The notes under the pieces: model-generated
The model's database searches: none
What the model saw: the letters and a program-made list of their open reading frames with translations, nothing else
What the model was told of the DNA's origin: nothing
Shown: positions 22,976 through 29,750 of the stretch, in pieces
Layout of the letters: each line of letters opens with the position of its first letter
Position numbering within the stretch: the first letter of the stretch is position 1
Program-made: the position numbers and the translations under genes
IMG/VR virus record: IMGVR_UViG_3300023273_001196
Span: 1-29,750 of that record
DNA from: a virus
DNA length: 29,750 nt
Direction: 5' to 3' (one strand)

Positions 22976-23003
22976 ATAATAACATTTTTTACTTCTAAGT
23001 CAA
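22976..23003 (-). promoter_or_regulatory. sigma-70-like early promoter
   Basis: GGTTGACT, 16 nt, TATTATA with extended -10 TGT on the minus strand. Its -35 overlaps the stop codon of the amidotransferase gene. Confidence 0.7.
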
Positions 23004-24295
23004 CCGTAATTATTGTAACCTGGATGCTGACTACCAAAACCAGCTACCCTTACTGGTATACTTATCGCTCTATCGTCTAAGTACTTGGTTTGTATGGGCT
23101 TTGTACTAGTATTTTTTAAACTAGATGTCGTGTTTATCCATGATTGTACAAGTTCAGTATCATAAAAAACATTGCGTACCTCCATGCCATAACCTAATGA
23201 TACTGTTTCATGATAATCTAGCAGCCTTCTAGATTGCCCACCATAAAAATGCTGCCAGGGAAATACTGTTTTAAGATCAGTAGGCCAGCTGGTAAATTCG
23301 GACTTTCCCTTAAAGATATAATTCTCTAACATTTCATCACTGCCATTGCCCATTAAGATTACACGATTACCGAAACGATTGATTGATTCTTCCCTGATCT
23401 GATTTTGTACTGGCATGCTGGTATTATTTAAAATGCGCTGCCTACGAGCACTTAGATCACTAACCCAATCCTGTCTTTGTGTTATTTCATAATGAGTATT
23501 GTAATTTTTAGAGTATTCCAAAACATCTGCTAATGTATAAGTATCCTCTGCTGGTGCTACATTAAGAGTTATGCTCTGGAACGGCAGTTTATGATCAGTA
23601 AGACAGGCAGCAATGCAAGTGCTGTCATATCCCCCGCTTAAAAATAAAACAGCATCTGGTTTATATCTTTTAAGTATAGCCTGCTCAAACTTTTCAGTGG
23701 CCAGATCCAGATTGTCTACAGTTTGATCCAGATTCCATTTATGAAGTTCAGGATTTACAACTGTCAATGTTTGCGAACTATAGTTGAATCTGTAATGGGT
23801 ATTGTGTGACAGTCTGTTATATTTTTTGGACCAAACTGGATCATCTGTTTTTCTAAACCTAGGACTTGCTGGTTCTTCCATGGGAAATGTACTAAAGTAC
23901 CAGTAACCCTCATGGTCATAATAGTAAATTTGCCTGGTGCTCCAGGTGTCTGTAAAAATGTCAAGGGTTTTGTTACCAGGATCTGCCACTATAAAAAGAT
24001 ATTCGCCATCCAGATACTGGGTAAAATTCTCTCCGTGTTTTTGATATTGTTGTATGCCATAAAAGATATCACTAGGCAAACTAGTATCCCAGTTATAAAT
24101 TTCTCCCAGGAGCATATAGTATTTGCCAGCAGACAGAACTGGCTGTGGTGTATAGGTTCCTGTAATGCTTAACAGATAATGAGTAAGATAAGCACCATCC
24201 AGATCTACAGTCAGATTTGTATCAGGTCCACCAAAACAGAGTAGGTCTTCTATTGGTGTAGGATTAGGATTATTTGTTATTTTGAATGTACACAT
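23000..24295 (-). CDS. asparagine-synthetase-like glutamine amidotransferase
   Basis: The 431-aa protein has both domains of the family. The N-terminal class II glutaminase begins with Cys2 (MCTF), with GEIYNW near 64-69 and an Asp counterpart at 76. The C-terminal ATP-pyrophosphatase domain has LSGGYDST at 219-226, MGNGSDEML near 309 and MEVRN...D..LV. One point is odd: at the oxyanion-hole Asn (N of NGEIYNH) this protein has Leu63. It is shorter than AsnB (554 aa). Substrate may be Asp, or a carboxylate activated by the neighbouring ligase. Starts inside the ligase gene (26-nt overlap). Confidence 0.88.
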   Translation of the reverse strand: MCTFKITNNPNPTPIEDLLCFGGPDTNLTVDLDGAYLTHYLLSITGTYTPQPVLSAGKYYMLLGEIYNWDTSLPSDIFYGIQQYQKHGENFTQYLDGEYLFIVADPGNKTLDIFTDTWSTRQIYYYDHEGYWYFSTFPMEEPASPRFRKTDDPVWSKKYNRLSHNTHYRFNYSSQTLTVVNPELHKWNLDQTVDNLDLATEKFEQAILKRYKPDAVLFLSGGYDSTCIAACLTDHKLPFQSITLNVAPAEDTYTLADVLEYSKNYNTHYEITQRQDWVSDLSARRQRILNNTSMPVQNQIREESINRFGNRVILMGNGSDEMLENYIFKGKSEFTSWPTDLKTVFPWQHFYGGQSRRLLDYHETVSLGYGMEVRNVFYDTELVQSWINTTSSLKNTSTKPIQTKYLDDRAISIPVRVAGFGSQHPGYNNYG

Positions 24296-25604
24296 GGGCT
24301 AATTCAGTAAGTTTCTTCCTATCAACTTTACCAGGCTTTATTAGTGGCAATTCTGTTTCCACGCTACAGTAGGCTATTTTAATATTCAATTCTGATAATA
24401 TATTATCTAGCACACCACTTGTTTCTCCAAAAGTATGGCATTCTAAGAACAAGTATGGTTGTTCTATAGTAGGCATGTCTGGTAACTTTACACCTACGCA
24501 ACATGCTTCTTTAATAAACGGCAACCTTTTTGCCACTCTTTCTATTTCTAGAGGATTTATATCATGACCGCCTTGTGTTAGTAATAGCTTTTTCCTGCCA
24601 ATTATTCGCATGTAACCCTGACTATCTAGTTCAGCTAGGTCGCCTGTTGCGTAATACCCATCCTGAATTGGCTTACCAAATCCTAAACGTTCTACAACAT
24701 ATTTGGCTTCTACTAATATTTCGCCATCAGCATCAATCTTTAAACCTACAGGTTTGCCTATTGTTGTAATTCTTTTTTCTTGTGGATCGTCTATACTGCA
24801 CATATGAGGTTCACTAGTATCAGCTCTGTTACAGTGTTGTATAACCGCACCCTCAATAAGTGATTCCATTTTATAAGCATGATCTACATTAAGAGGTCCG
24901 CCTCCTACATCCCACACTCTAGGACTCAGTTTTTTAAAAGTGCCCTTTGCCAATAAGCTATTACACTGTTCTAATAAAAGTACTTTACTCAGTACCCCGC
25001 TTGTACTAAAAATAACACTGGGCTTGTATTGTATAATATAAACAAAATTATCATATATTTCTGTACTATTACCTATCAGCAAGGTTGCACCAGATGTAAG
25101 GGTACGAACTATACTACTATCTCCCAGTCCAACATTTAAAGGTGTGGCTAGAGTAAGTATACTATCAGTAGGTGCGATTTTTAATCTGTTTGATATGGTA
25201 CGGGCGTGGTCCAACCTATCTTGCTGCGTACTATAAAAAAACTTGGCAAGATCGGTTGTACCACTACTCATACGTATCTGATAACCATCAGACTTGTAAT
25301 AAAATACTTGCTTGATAAAATCTAGTTGTAACCCGGTTTGCTCTGGTGTTACAAATGGATTAACGCAGAAGAAAATCTTTCCTACAAGAGTACATGCTAG
25401 CATTTCTAATACAAGTTCATACCCATTGGGTTTATTAATTACATGAACTTGAGTAAGATCTGGATCTATAGTTTTGCTATGGGCAATAACATCGGCGTAG
25501 AGTTCACTGTAGCTAATTTTCCTAGCAGTACAAATTTCGTGGATAGCCAGATGATCAGGCCTGGCTTCCACATGTTTCAAAATATAATCAAATATTTTAG
25601 ACAT
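24270..25604 (-). CDS. ANL-superfamily acyl/amino-acyl adenylating enzyme
   Basis: The 444-aa protein, started at ATG 25604 (MSKIFDYILK), carries adenylate-forming motifs: A3 SSGTTDLAKF at about 113-122, A5-like DTSEP, A7 YATGDL, A8 GYMRIIGRKKLL with GGHDINPLEIE, and A10 PLIKPGKVDRKKL with its catalytic Lys. No ketosynthase, carrier or condensation domain is attached. Such enzymes convert a carboxylate into an acyl-AMP and often an acyl thioester. The only precursor of its mRNA seen is the tRNA-Ser 3' end, seven nucleotides upstream; there is no Shine-Dalgarno. Confidence 0.88.
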   Translation of the reverse strand: MSKIFDYILKHVEARPDHLAIHEICTARKISYSELYADVIAHSKTIDPDLTQVHVINKPNGYELVLEMLACTLVGKIFFCVNPFVTPEQTGLQLDFIKQVFYYKSDGYQIRMSSGTTDLAKFFYSTQQDRLDHARTISNRLKIAPTDSILTLATPLNVGLGDSSIVRTLTSGATLLIGNSTEIYDNFVYIIQYKPSVIFSTSGVLSKVLLLEQCNSLLAKGTFKKLSPRVWDVGGGPLNVDHAYKMESLIEGAVIQHCNRADTSEPHMCSIDDPQEKRITTIGKPVGLKIDADGEILVEAKYVVERLGFGKPIQDGYYATGDLAELDSQGYMRIIGRKKLLLTQGGHDINPLEIERVAKRLPFIKEACCVGVKLPDMPTIEQPYLFLECHTFGETSGVLDNILSELNIKIAYCSVETELPLIKPGKVDRKKLTELAHVYIQNNK

Positions 25605-25610
25605 AGTCAA

Positions 25611-25700
25611 TGGCGGTGAGGGTGGGATTCGAACCCACGGAACCTGTTAAGGTTCGCACATTTAGCAAACGTGTACTTTCGGCCTCTCAGTCACCTCACC
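25611..25700 (-). tRNA. tRNA-Ser(GCT)
   Basis: Minus-strand cloverleaf with long variable arm, anticodon GCT at the loop TTGCTAA (reads AGC/AGU), acceptor GGTGAGG/CTCACC-type stem with G73 and encoded CCA. The adenylating-enzyme gene begins seven nucleotides beyond the CCA. Confidence 0.93.
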
Positions 25701-25712
25701 TTATTTTCCTTA

Positions 25713-27137
25713 TTAGCTAATTGGTCCCATCGGGATTGGATTAACGGGCATTGTTGTGTACACCGGAGGAGGGGGCGGAGCATATACTGAACTCGGCTCA
25801 CTGGGTGGATTGTTTTTCAAACTATTAGCTTGATTTTGTGCATCACTCTGTCCACGTAGCGCAGTCTTAATGTCGTTATTGTCCATCACGCTATCCATTA
25901 GGATACTCATGCCTGCTGGGTTTTTACCACTGGCAGCGCCACCATAGTTACTTGCTTTCCAACTTACCGCACCTTCACCTCTGGGGAACCAAACATCAAC
26001 TTGTGATGTGGTGTCAAATCTGTTCCAGTGTAGGACCATGTTGTCACCAACATAAACTTCTGCTTCGTTGTCACATGCTACAGCAATAGTATAATAGCCT
26101 TCTAGTGGAATATTAAACTTAACACTGCCTTCCCAGGTAGCACGATTGTCCGTGGGCCACAAACTATTATTGTTCATAAAGTTACAATAGGCACCATTTG
26201 TGACACGATGTAGTTGCGTGTGCTGTCCATTATTTGTTTGGAAGTTGTTTTGTTCAATCATACCTCTGTTAAGAACTGTTAGCTTTGCGCTATTATGACT
26301 AAATGTACCGTTAACACCACTTGGTTTTGTAAGTCCTGTGTTCTTGGGCGCGATGCCATTACAAACTAATGTAGTAACAACAGGAATAACGATACTAGCA
26401 ATAGCAGCACCAACTGTTTCTGGTGTACTCCAAAGCATCCAGTACACGCTCATGCTATTTGCAATACTGGTTGTAATAACACTGTTCAATAGGTCCTTGT
26501 TTACCTGTCCTTTAATACCTGGAATGTTATAAATTACAGGCGTAATAAAGTAAGCAATGCTTGCAGCAGCGCCATAGAATACAATACTAGCACCAGTACT
26601 AGGCAAACTTGCTGCTGCGGCTTTTGCTGCTAAGGCAAAGCCATTAATACTAAAGATACTTGCTTGATTTGGGTCTTCAGGGCCTTTATAAGTAAACGCT
26701 AGAATAACGCCTGTGCTGAGTGCGCTGCCTAGTGCTAGACTACAAGCATTTGCACTTACCCATTCATATGCTTCTTCGCCATACTTTACTACTGCTTCGG
26801 CACCTTCTTCTAGATAATGTTCAGTTGTTTTAAGACCGTCTTGATATTCTTTTGGTAAGCTGTCCCAACCCTCTTGTAAAAGGGTAGTGCTCAAATCACC
26901 TGCATTGTGTGTTACAGTAGCTACAGTTGCCTGAGGATTTGCTGCTAGACTATAACTGTAGTTGTAAGCATCTGTAAGTGCTTTGCTTGTGTCTTTGTAA
27001 GCATCGCTAGCATAGTGTTCGGTTGGCTGAATAACATTATCGTCAACCCACCCAGTAGCACTATTTACAGCGTCTTTTGTATCGTTATATGCTTTCTCAA
27101 TATCTTTACCCCACGTGGATGGATTATACCAGCTCAT
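25713..27137 (-). CDS. large membrane-active/virion-like protein with Pro-rich tail
   Basis: I do not recognise this 474-aa protein. Residues 1-125 form amphipathic helices (DIEKAYNDTKDAVNSA). Residues about 130-275 are hydrophobic with several candidate membrane helices (LALGSALSTGVILAFTY, VVTTLVCNGIAP), a layout like pore-forming or tape-like proteins. Residues about 330-420 are a beta domain with GYYTIAVACDNEAEVYVGDN, resembling PA14-type modules. The end is disordered and Pro-rich (PPPPPVY). A late motif upstream suggests a virion component. ATG at 27137 behind AGGAG. Confidence 0.75.
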   Translation of the reverse strand: MSWYNPSTWGKDIEKAYNDTKDAVNSATGWVDDNVIQPTEHYASDAYKDTSKALTDAYNYSYSLAANPQATVATVTHNAGDLSTTLLQEGWDSLPKEYQDGLKTTEHYLEEGAEAVVKYGEEAYEWVSANACSLALGSALSTGVILAFTYKGPEDPNQASIFSINGFALAAKAAAASLPSTGASIVFYGAAASIAYFITPVIYNIPGIKGQVNKDLLNSVITTSIANSMSVYWMLWSTPETVGAAIASIVIPVVTTLVCNGIAPKNTGLTKPSGVNGTFSHNSAKLTVLNRGMIEQNNFQTNNGQHTQLHRVTNGAYCNFMNNNSLWPTDNRATWEGSVKFNIPLEGYYTIAVACDNEAEVYVGDNMVLHWNRFDTTSQVDVWFPRGEGAVSWKASNYGGAASGKNPAGMSILMDSVMDNNDIKTALRGQSDAQNQANSLKNNPPSEPSSVYAPPPPPVYTTMPVNPIPMGPIS

Positions 27138-27154
27138 TGATTTCTCCTAAAATA

Positions 27155-27162
27155 TATTTAGT
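27155..27162 (-). promoter_or_regulatory. late-promoter-like ACTAAATA
   Basis: ACTAAATA on the minus strand, 18 nt before the ATG at 27137, abutting a perfect palindrome. Same variant as at 487-494 and 28986-28993. Confidence 0.45.
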
Positions 27163-27179
27163 GCCCTGAGCTCAGGGCA
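27162..27179 (-). terminator. 18-nt perfect palindrome downstream of tRNA-Gly
   Basis: TGCCCTGAGCTCAGGGCA folds into a 7-bp stem with a 4-nt loop right behind tRNA-Gly(GCC). It may end or process the tRNA transcript, or bind a protein next to the late promoter. Confidence 0.5.
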
Positions 27180-27184
27180 GTATT

Positions 27185-27258
27185 TGGAGCGGGTAGACGG
27201 GAACGATCCGTCGTCTACACGTTGGCAACGTGTCGTAATACCTTTATACCATACCCGC
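27185..27258 (-). tRNA. tRNA-Gly(GCC)
   Basis: Cloverleaf with acceptor GCGGGTA/TACCCGC, anticodon GCC in loop TTGCCAA, T73 and encoded CCA. Its acceptor stem equals that of tRNA-Gly(TCC) at 28994. Confidence 0.93.
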
Positions 27259-27308
27259 AAACTTAGTTCTTAGTATTTACTTCAATGCCTTGACACGTTT
27301 AAAAAGTT

Positions 27309-27382
27309 TGGCTGGGGAACCTGGATTCGAACCAGGATTTCAAGAGTCAAAGTCTTGCGCTCTACCGTTGAACTATTCCCCA
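27309..27382 (-). tRNA. tRNA-Gln(TTG)
   Basis: Acceptor TGGGGAA/TTCCCCA, anticodon TTG in loop CTTTGAC, G73 and encoded CCA. Confidence 0.93.
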
Positions 27383-27384
27383 AT

Positions 27385-27392
27385 GATAAATA
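27385..27392 (+). promoter_or_regulatory. late promoter GATAAATA (plus strand)
   Basis: GATAAATA just beyond the 5' end of tRNA-Gln, reading rightward into the HNH gene leader (27399-27455), which also contains a GGTG...CACC hairpin. Confidence 0.5.
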
Positions 27393-27455
27393 AAAGTGAG
27401 GATCGCGGTGCTACCAACACCCACCCTCTCTAACGTCTAATAAGGAGACACCAGC

Positions 27456-27947
27456 ATGACTATTTACTGTCAACAATGTAATACCCCCATTAAATCCAAA
27501 TACGCTAAGAAGTTCTGTAATTCTTCTTGTGCTGCTACATATAATAATACAGGAAAACGTCGTCACGGTCAACCAAAAAATGACTGTTTAGTGTGTGGCG
27601 AAAAAACAAGAAGCGCCAGAGAAAAATATTGTTCGAAAACTTGTTTTGGATTAAAACACACAAAATATACTGAAGAAGATCGTAAACGTTTAAACCGTGA
27701 ATCCTTTATGCGTTATTACATGCGTAAGAAGAAACAAACACCCCCTGACGCTGACTTTGGTAAGATAAAAGAGATATATCTTAACTGCCCTGCTGGATAT
27801 GAAGTAGATCATATCATACCAGTTAGTAAGGGCGGTTTACATCATCAAGATAATCTCCAATATCTTACCATTAATGAGAACCGTCGCAAAAGCAACAGTT
27901 TAAATTGGCGATCCCGGTTCGACTCGAACGAACGACCCACAGCTTAG
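27456..27947 (+). CDS. zinc-finger HNH (homing-type) endonuclease
   Basis: The 163-aa protein has two Cys-rich zinc fingers (CQQCN...FCNSSC, residues 5-24; CLVCGE...YCSKTC, 44-63), a basic linker and an HNH core EVDHIIPVSKGG near residues 118-129 with NLQYL and NENRR. This is the layout of free-standing phage homing endonucleases. It lies antisense to the flanking tRNAs, and its last 42 nt run through the tRNA-Arg gene on the other strand. AAGGAGACACCAGC precedes the ATG. Confidence 0.9.
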   Translation: MTIYCQQCNTPIKSKYAKKFCNSSCAATYNNTGKRRHGQPKNDCLVCGEKTRSAREKYCSKTCFGLKHTKYTEEDRKRLNRESFMRYYMRKKKQTPPDADFGKIKEIYLNCPAGYEVDHIIPVSKGGLHHQDNLQYLTINENRRKSNSLNWRSRFDSNERPTA

Positions 27948-27982
27948 AAGGCTGTTGCTCTATCCAGCTGAGCTACGGGACC
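27906..27982 (-). tRNA. tRNA-Arg(TCT)
   Basis: Acceptor GGTCCCG/CGGGATC (one G-U), anticodon TCT in loop CTTCTAA (reads AGA), G73 and encoded CCA. Overlapped on the plus strand by the HNH gene end. Confidence 0.93.
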
Positions 27983-27991
27983 TTAACTTGG

Positions 27992-28010
27992 TGACCCCAC
28001 GATAGGGTCA
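27992..28010. other. hairpin between tRNA-Met and tRNA-Arg
   Basis: TGACCC at 27992-27997 pairs with GGGTCA at 28005-28010 (7-nt loop), followed by AAATTTT on the plus strand. It is a candidate processing or termination signal inside the tRNA array. Confidence 0.35.
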
Positions 28011-28015
28011 AATTT

Positions 28016-28090
28016 TGGTGCGCCCTGAGAGAATCGAACTCCCCACAAGACCGTTATGAGCGGCCGGTTCTACCACTGAACTAAGAGCGC
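28016..28090 (-). tRNA. tRNA-Met(CAT)
   Basis: Acceptor GCGCTCT/AGGGCGC with paired 1-72 (so elongator rather than initiator), anticodon CAT in loop CTCATAA, A73 and encoded CCA. A CAT anticodon could also be a modified Ile(AUA) tRNA, which the sequence alone cannot exclude. Confidence 0.85.
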
Positions 28091-28096
28091 AAAATT

Positions 28097-28181
28097 TGGT
28101 GCCCACTGCCGGACTCGAACCGGCAATCCCTAAGGAGACAGATTTTAAGTCTGTTGCGTATACCTATTTCGCCAAGTGGGC
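28097..28181 (-). tRNA. tRNA-Leu(TAA)
   Basis: Long variable arm, anticodon TAA in loop CTTAAAA, acceptor GCCCACT/AGTGGGC, A73 and encoded CCA. Confidence 0.93.
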
Positions 28182-28224
28182 AATTCTTTCTTTGTGCTTC
28201 CTTGCTATTGCTTCTGGTAAAAAA

Positions 28225-28300
<76 letters not shown>

Positions 28301-28306
28301 TATGTA

Positions 28307-28382
28307 TGGTGGAGAATATCAGGTTCGAACTGATGACCTACGGCTTGCAAAGCCGTCGCTCTCCCAACTGAGCTAATTCCCC
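28307..28382 (-). tRNA. tRNA-Ala(TGC)
   Basis: Acceptor GGGGAAT/ATTCTCC, anticodon TGC in loop TTTGCAA, A73 and encoded CCA. First tRNA behind the promoter at 28396-28424. Confidence 0.93.
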
Positions 28383-28395
28383 AAAACATTCTATT

Positions 28396-28424
28396 ATAAT
28401 AGTATATTATTTAGTTACTGTCAA
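28396..28424 (-). promoter_or_regulatory. sigma-70-like promoter of the tRNA array
   Basis: GGTTGACA, 17 nt, TATTAT on the minus strand, starting transcription about seven nucleotides before tRNA-Ala. It sits right after the HNH gene stop at 28426. Confidence 0.8.
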
Positions 28425-28425
28425 C

Positions 28426-28977
28426 CTATCTAACATAAATTTCTGCTTCCCATTCTCCAAAAAAATCCACCCAACTTGGATGATCCACAGTGATAGGAAA
28501 CTTACGACGATTGGCAAGAAGCTGCCAGTACGTGGGCCGGTATGGCCGCTGCCTAGGTACAAAGGTGTCCCGGGGCATACGGTTACCTTTTGCATTGTTA
28601 CAACTCTTACAACTCATAACAACATTTTCCCAGGTATGTTCGCCACCTTTGCTTCTAGGAATAACATGATCGTATGTGGTCTGCTTTAGCTCTAGTGGTG
28701 TTTCGCAATACTGACACATACCATGATCTCTGTAATAAACAGTGTCACGGGCAAAACGTACATTCTCACGAATACGTGTTCCTTTATTCCGTGCTACAAC
28801 TGCGGGCCAGTTCATTTCCAGTGTAGGATGTCCAATCTTACGATTGTAATTGTACACTGCATGCATATTACCATTAAAGATACGTGTGATAGCATCTTCA
28901 CTTGGAATTGTATGTAAAGGAAAGATGCTTACTGGCATATAGTTTGCATTAAGAACTAGTGTGCGTAAACCAATCAT
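28426..28977 (-). CDS. HNH endonuclease (RTLVLNA-type)
   Basis: The 183-aa protein begins MIGLRTLVLNANYMPVSIF and holds a treble-clef HNH: CQYC near residue 91, then YDHVIPRSKGGEHTWENV, and CKSCNNAKGNR near 128-138 with the second Cys pair. This family is widespread in bacteria and phages and may not be mobile. Upstream ACTAAATA (28986-28993) suggests late use; the ribosome site is weak (TAGCAGTAAC). Confidence 0.88.
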   Translation of the reverse strand: MIGLRTLVLNANYMPVSIFPLHTIPSEDAITRIFNGNMHAVYNYNRKIGHPTLEMNWPAVVARNKGTRIRENVRFARDTVYYRDHGMCQYCETPLELKQTTYDHVIPRSKGGEHTWENVVMSCKSCNNAKGNRMPRDTFVPRQRPYRPTYWQLLANRRKFPITVDHPSWVDFFGEWEAEIYVR

Positions 28978-28985
28978 GTTACTGC

Positions 28986-28993
28986 TATTTAGT
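28986..28993 (-). promoter_or_regulatory. late-promoter-like ACTAAATA
   Basis: ACTAAATA between the tRNA-Gly(TCC) 3' end and the HNH gene ATG at 28977; directly abuts the tRNA end at 28994. Confidence 0.4.
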
Positions 28994-29067
28994 TGGAGCG
29001 GGTAAGGAGAATCGAACTCCTGTCATCAGATTGGAAATCTGAGGTAATACCATTATACGATACCCGC
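28994..29067 (-). tRNA. tRNA-Gly(TCC)
   Basis: Acceptor GCGGGTA/TACCCGC, anticodon TCC in loop TTTCCAA, T73 and encoded CCA. Confidence 0.93.
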
Positions 29068-29074
29068 AATTTTA

Positions 29075-29257
29075 CTAACTCATCTTACTAACAGGTGCAC
29101 TGCCTGTGAAGATCTTGTGCTTGTTCTTATACTCGAGTTCAGCAATACGCTTTTCCAAACCTTTAGCCTGTCTCCAATTTAGGAAACTTACTACGAGTAA
29201 GCAAATAATTGAGATGCTTAGAAAAATAACACTTGAATATTGTAGTACGTCAATCAT
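29075..29257 (-). CDS. 60-aa single-span membrane protein
   Basis: The ATG at 29257 follows AGGAGATAGAT. Residues about 10-29 (VIFLSISIICLLVVSFLN) form one membrane helix, followed by a cytoplasmic helix with RQAKGLEKRIAELEYKNKHK, a possible short coiled coil. It sits between tRNA-Val and tRNA-Gly. Small bitopic phage proteins of this type are often accessory or lysis-related; no family recognised. Confidence 0.75.
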   Translation of the reverse strand: MIDVLQYSSVIFLSISIICLLVVSFLNWRQAKGLEKRIAELEYKNKHKIFTGSAPVSKMS

Positions 29258-29274
29258 ATCTATCTCCTAAAAAA

Positions 29275-29350
29275 TGGTGGGCGATGACAGGCTCGAACTG
29301 CCGACATCCACGGTGTAAACGTGGCGCTCTTCCAACTGAGCTAATCGCCC
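29275..29350 (-). tRNA. tRNA-Val(TAC)
   Basis: Acceptor GGGCGAT/ATCGCCC, anticodon TAC in loop TTTACAC, A73 and encoded CCA. Confidence 0.93.
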
Positions 29351-29351
29351 C

Positions 29352-29427
<76 letters not shown>

Positions 29428-29438
29428 ACACTTTTAAT

Positions 29439-29467
29439 ATACTACTATTACTTATACTAGGTGTCAA
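29439..29467 (-). promoter_or_regulatory. sigma-70-like promoter
   Basis: GGTTGACA, 17 nt, TAGTAT on the minus strand, about 12 nt before tRNA-Asn; drives Asn, Val and the membrane protein. Confidence 0.7.
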
Positions 29468-29473
29468 CCTTTT

Positions 29474-29750
29474 TTAAAACCTAGTTGTCAAAGGAATATT
29501 ATATTCTTCTAGAGCAGGTCGCCAAGCAAAGAAGCTAGGACCGTGACTCATAATAGGCTGCTTGCCTTCTTGCCAACGCTCATTGCTGAGAATGTCCCAC
29601 TGAAACTGATGTACCATTTCATGTGCAAGTGCAGCAACACAGATTCCTTTAAACGGAAACTTTTTTGTAAGGATGATCTCGTGTACACGGAACTCGTCAT
29701 TTTCAACACGCCCGTCACACATACCCCAAACACCTTTATTACGACGCACT
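29474..29750 (-). CDS. SprT-like zinc metalloprotease, 5' end beyond the window
   Basis: The visible 91 residues contain an HExxH zinc site in ALAHEMVHQFQWD near residue 43 and a third ligand candidate in SHGPSFFAW, as in SprT/SPRTN peptidases. The lead-in WGMCDGRV...FRVHEIILTKKF matches the SprT region ahead of the active site, but the reading frame is still open at the window edge, so the N-terminus is probably missing. SprT proteins act on DNA-bound or crosslinked proteins; phage members have unknown targets. Confidence 0.8.
   Translation of the reverse strand, partial: VRRNKGVWGMCDGRVENDEFRVHEIILTKKFPFKGICVAALAHEMVHQFQWDILSNERWQEGKQPIMSHGPSFFAWRPALEEYNIPLTTRF

Noticed and set aside
22444-25604. 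A lasso-peptide or similar RiPP cluster, suggested by the asparagine-synthetase-like gene next to small ORFs.
   Set aside because: No recognition element, leader protease or core-peptide-like ORF is present, the glutaminase Cys2 is retained unlike lasso cyclases, and the small neighbours are a secreted protein and an acidic protein under another promoter.

Overview
The window is a segment of a double-stranded DNA phage genome, most likely a marine T4-like myovirus. The evidence is the combination of a T4 gp44-type sliding-clamp loader, phoH, a MazG-type pyrophosphohydrolase, a GroES/gp31-like co-chaperonin, a run of tail-fibre/adhesin genes that share the NDGTGD..AF...NDNF..LY N-terminal motif, eleven tRNA genes, and recurring NATAAATA late-promoter motifs. 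No photosynthesis gene, integrase, terminase or head gene is present. The host cannot be named from the sequence.

Layout. 1-2100: a truncated P-loop-like gene, a SAM methyltransferase and an SGNH hydrolase, the last two divergent from overlapping late promoters. 2104-3442: phoH and a probable virion protein, ending in a bidirectional terminator. 3487-7037 (minus): a HAD phosphatase, a 57-aa AT-hook-like protein, a structured non-coding stretch, an HNH protein, a ParB/DndB-like protein and a hypothetical protein. 7098-7745 (plus): a 2OG-Fe(II) oxygenase. 7705-12122 (minus): clamp loader, FkbM methyltransferase, a 50-aa coiled-coil protein, GroES-like protein, a conserved hypothetical, a DNA polymerase III alpha-like fragment, two hypotheticals and MazG. 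12181-19586 (minus): six tail-fibre/adhesin genes. 19635-20925 (plus): a zinc-ribbon protein and a secreted HtrA-like protease. 20922-22958 (minus): IscA-like carrier, a small Cys-rich ORF, translation initiation factor IF-1, a winged-helix protein and four small proteins. 23000-25604 (minus): an asparagine-synthetase-like amidotransferase and an acyl-adenylating enzyme, directly behind tRNA-Ser. 25611-29427: the tRNA array, interrupted by a large membrane-active/virion-like protein, two HNH proteins and a small membrane protein. The window ends inside a SprT-like metalloprotease.

Two promoter classes can be read directly. Nine sites on the minus strand resemble host sigma-70 promoters, usually GGTTGACA, 16-17 nt, TATTATA, and precede probable early genes and tRNAs. 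About a dozen NATAAATA sites, with an ACTAAATA variant, precede virion-like genes but also IF-1, IscA and phoH-type genes. Two regulatory hairpins stand out. The phoH Shine-Dalgarno can be buried in a stem. The mazG Shine-Dalgarno is the 3' arm of a terminator hairpin whose loop carries a -10 box.

The most unusual content is the adenylating enzyme/amidotransferase pair, the phage IF-1 with its IscA neighbour, the secreted HtrA-like protease, and the stand-alone DNA polymerase III alpha fragment. No computation or database search was possible; all family calls come from motifs read by eye.
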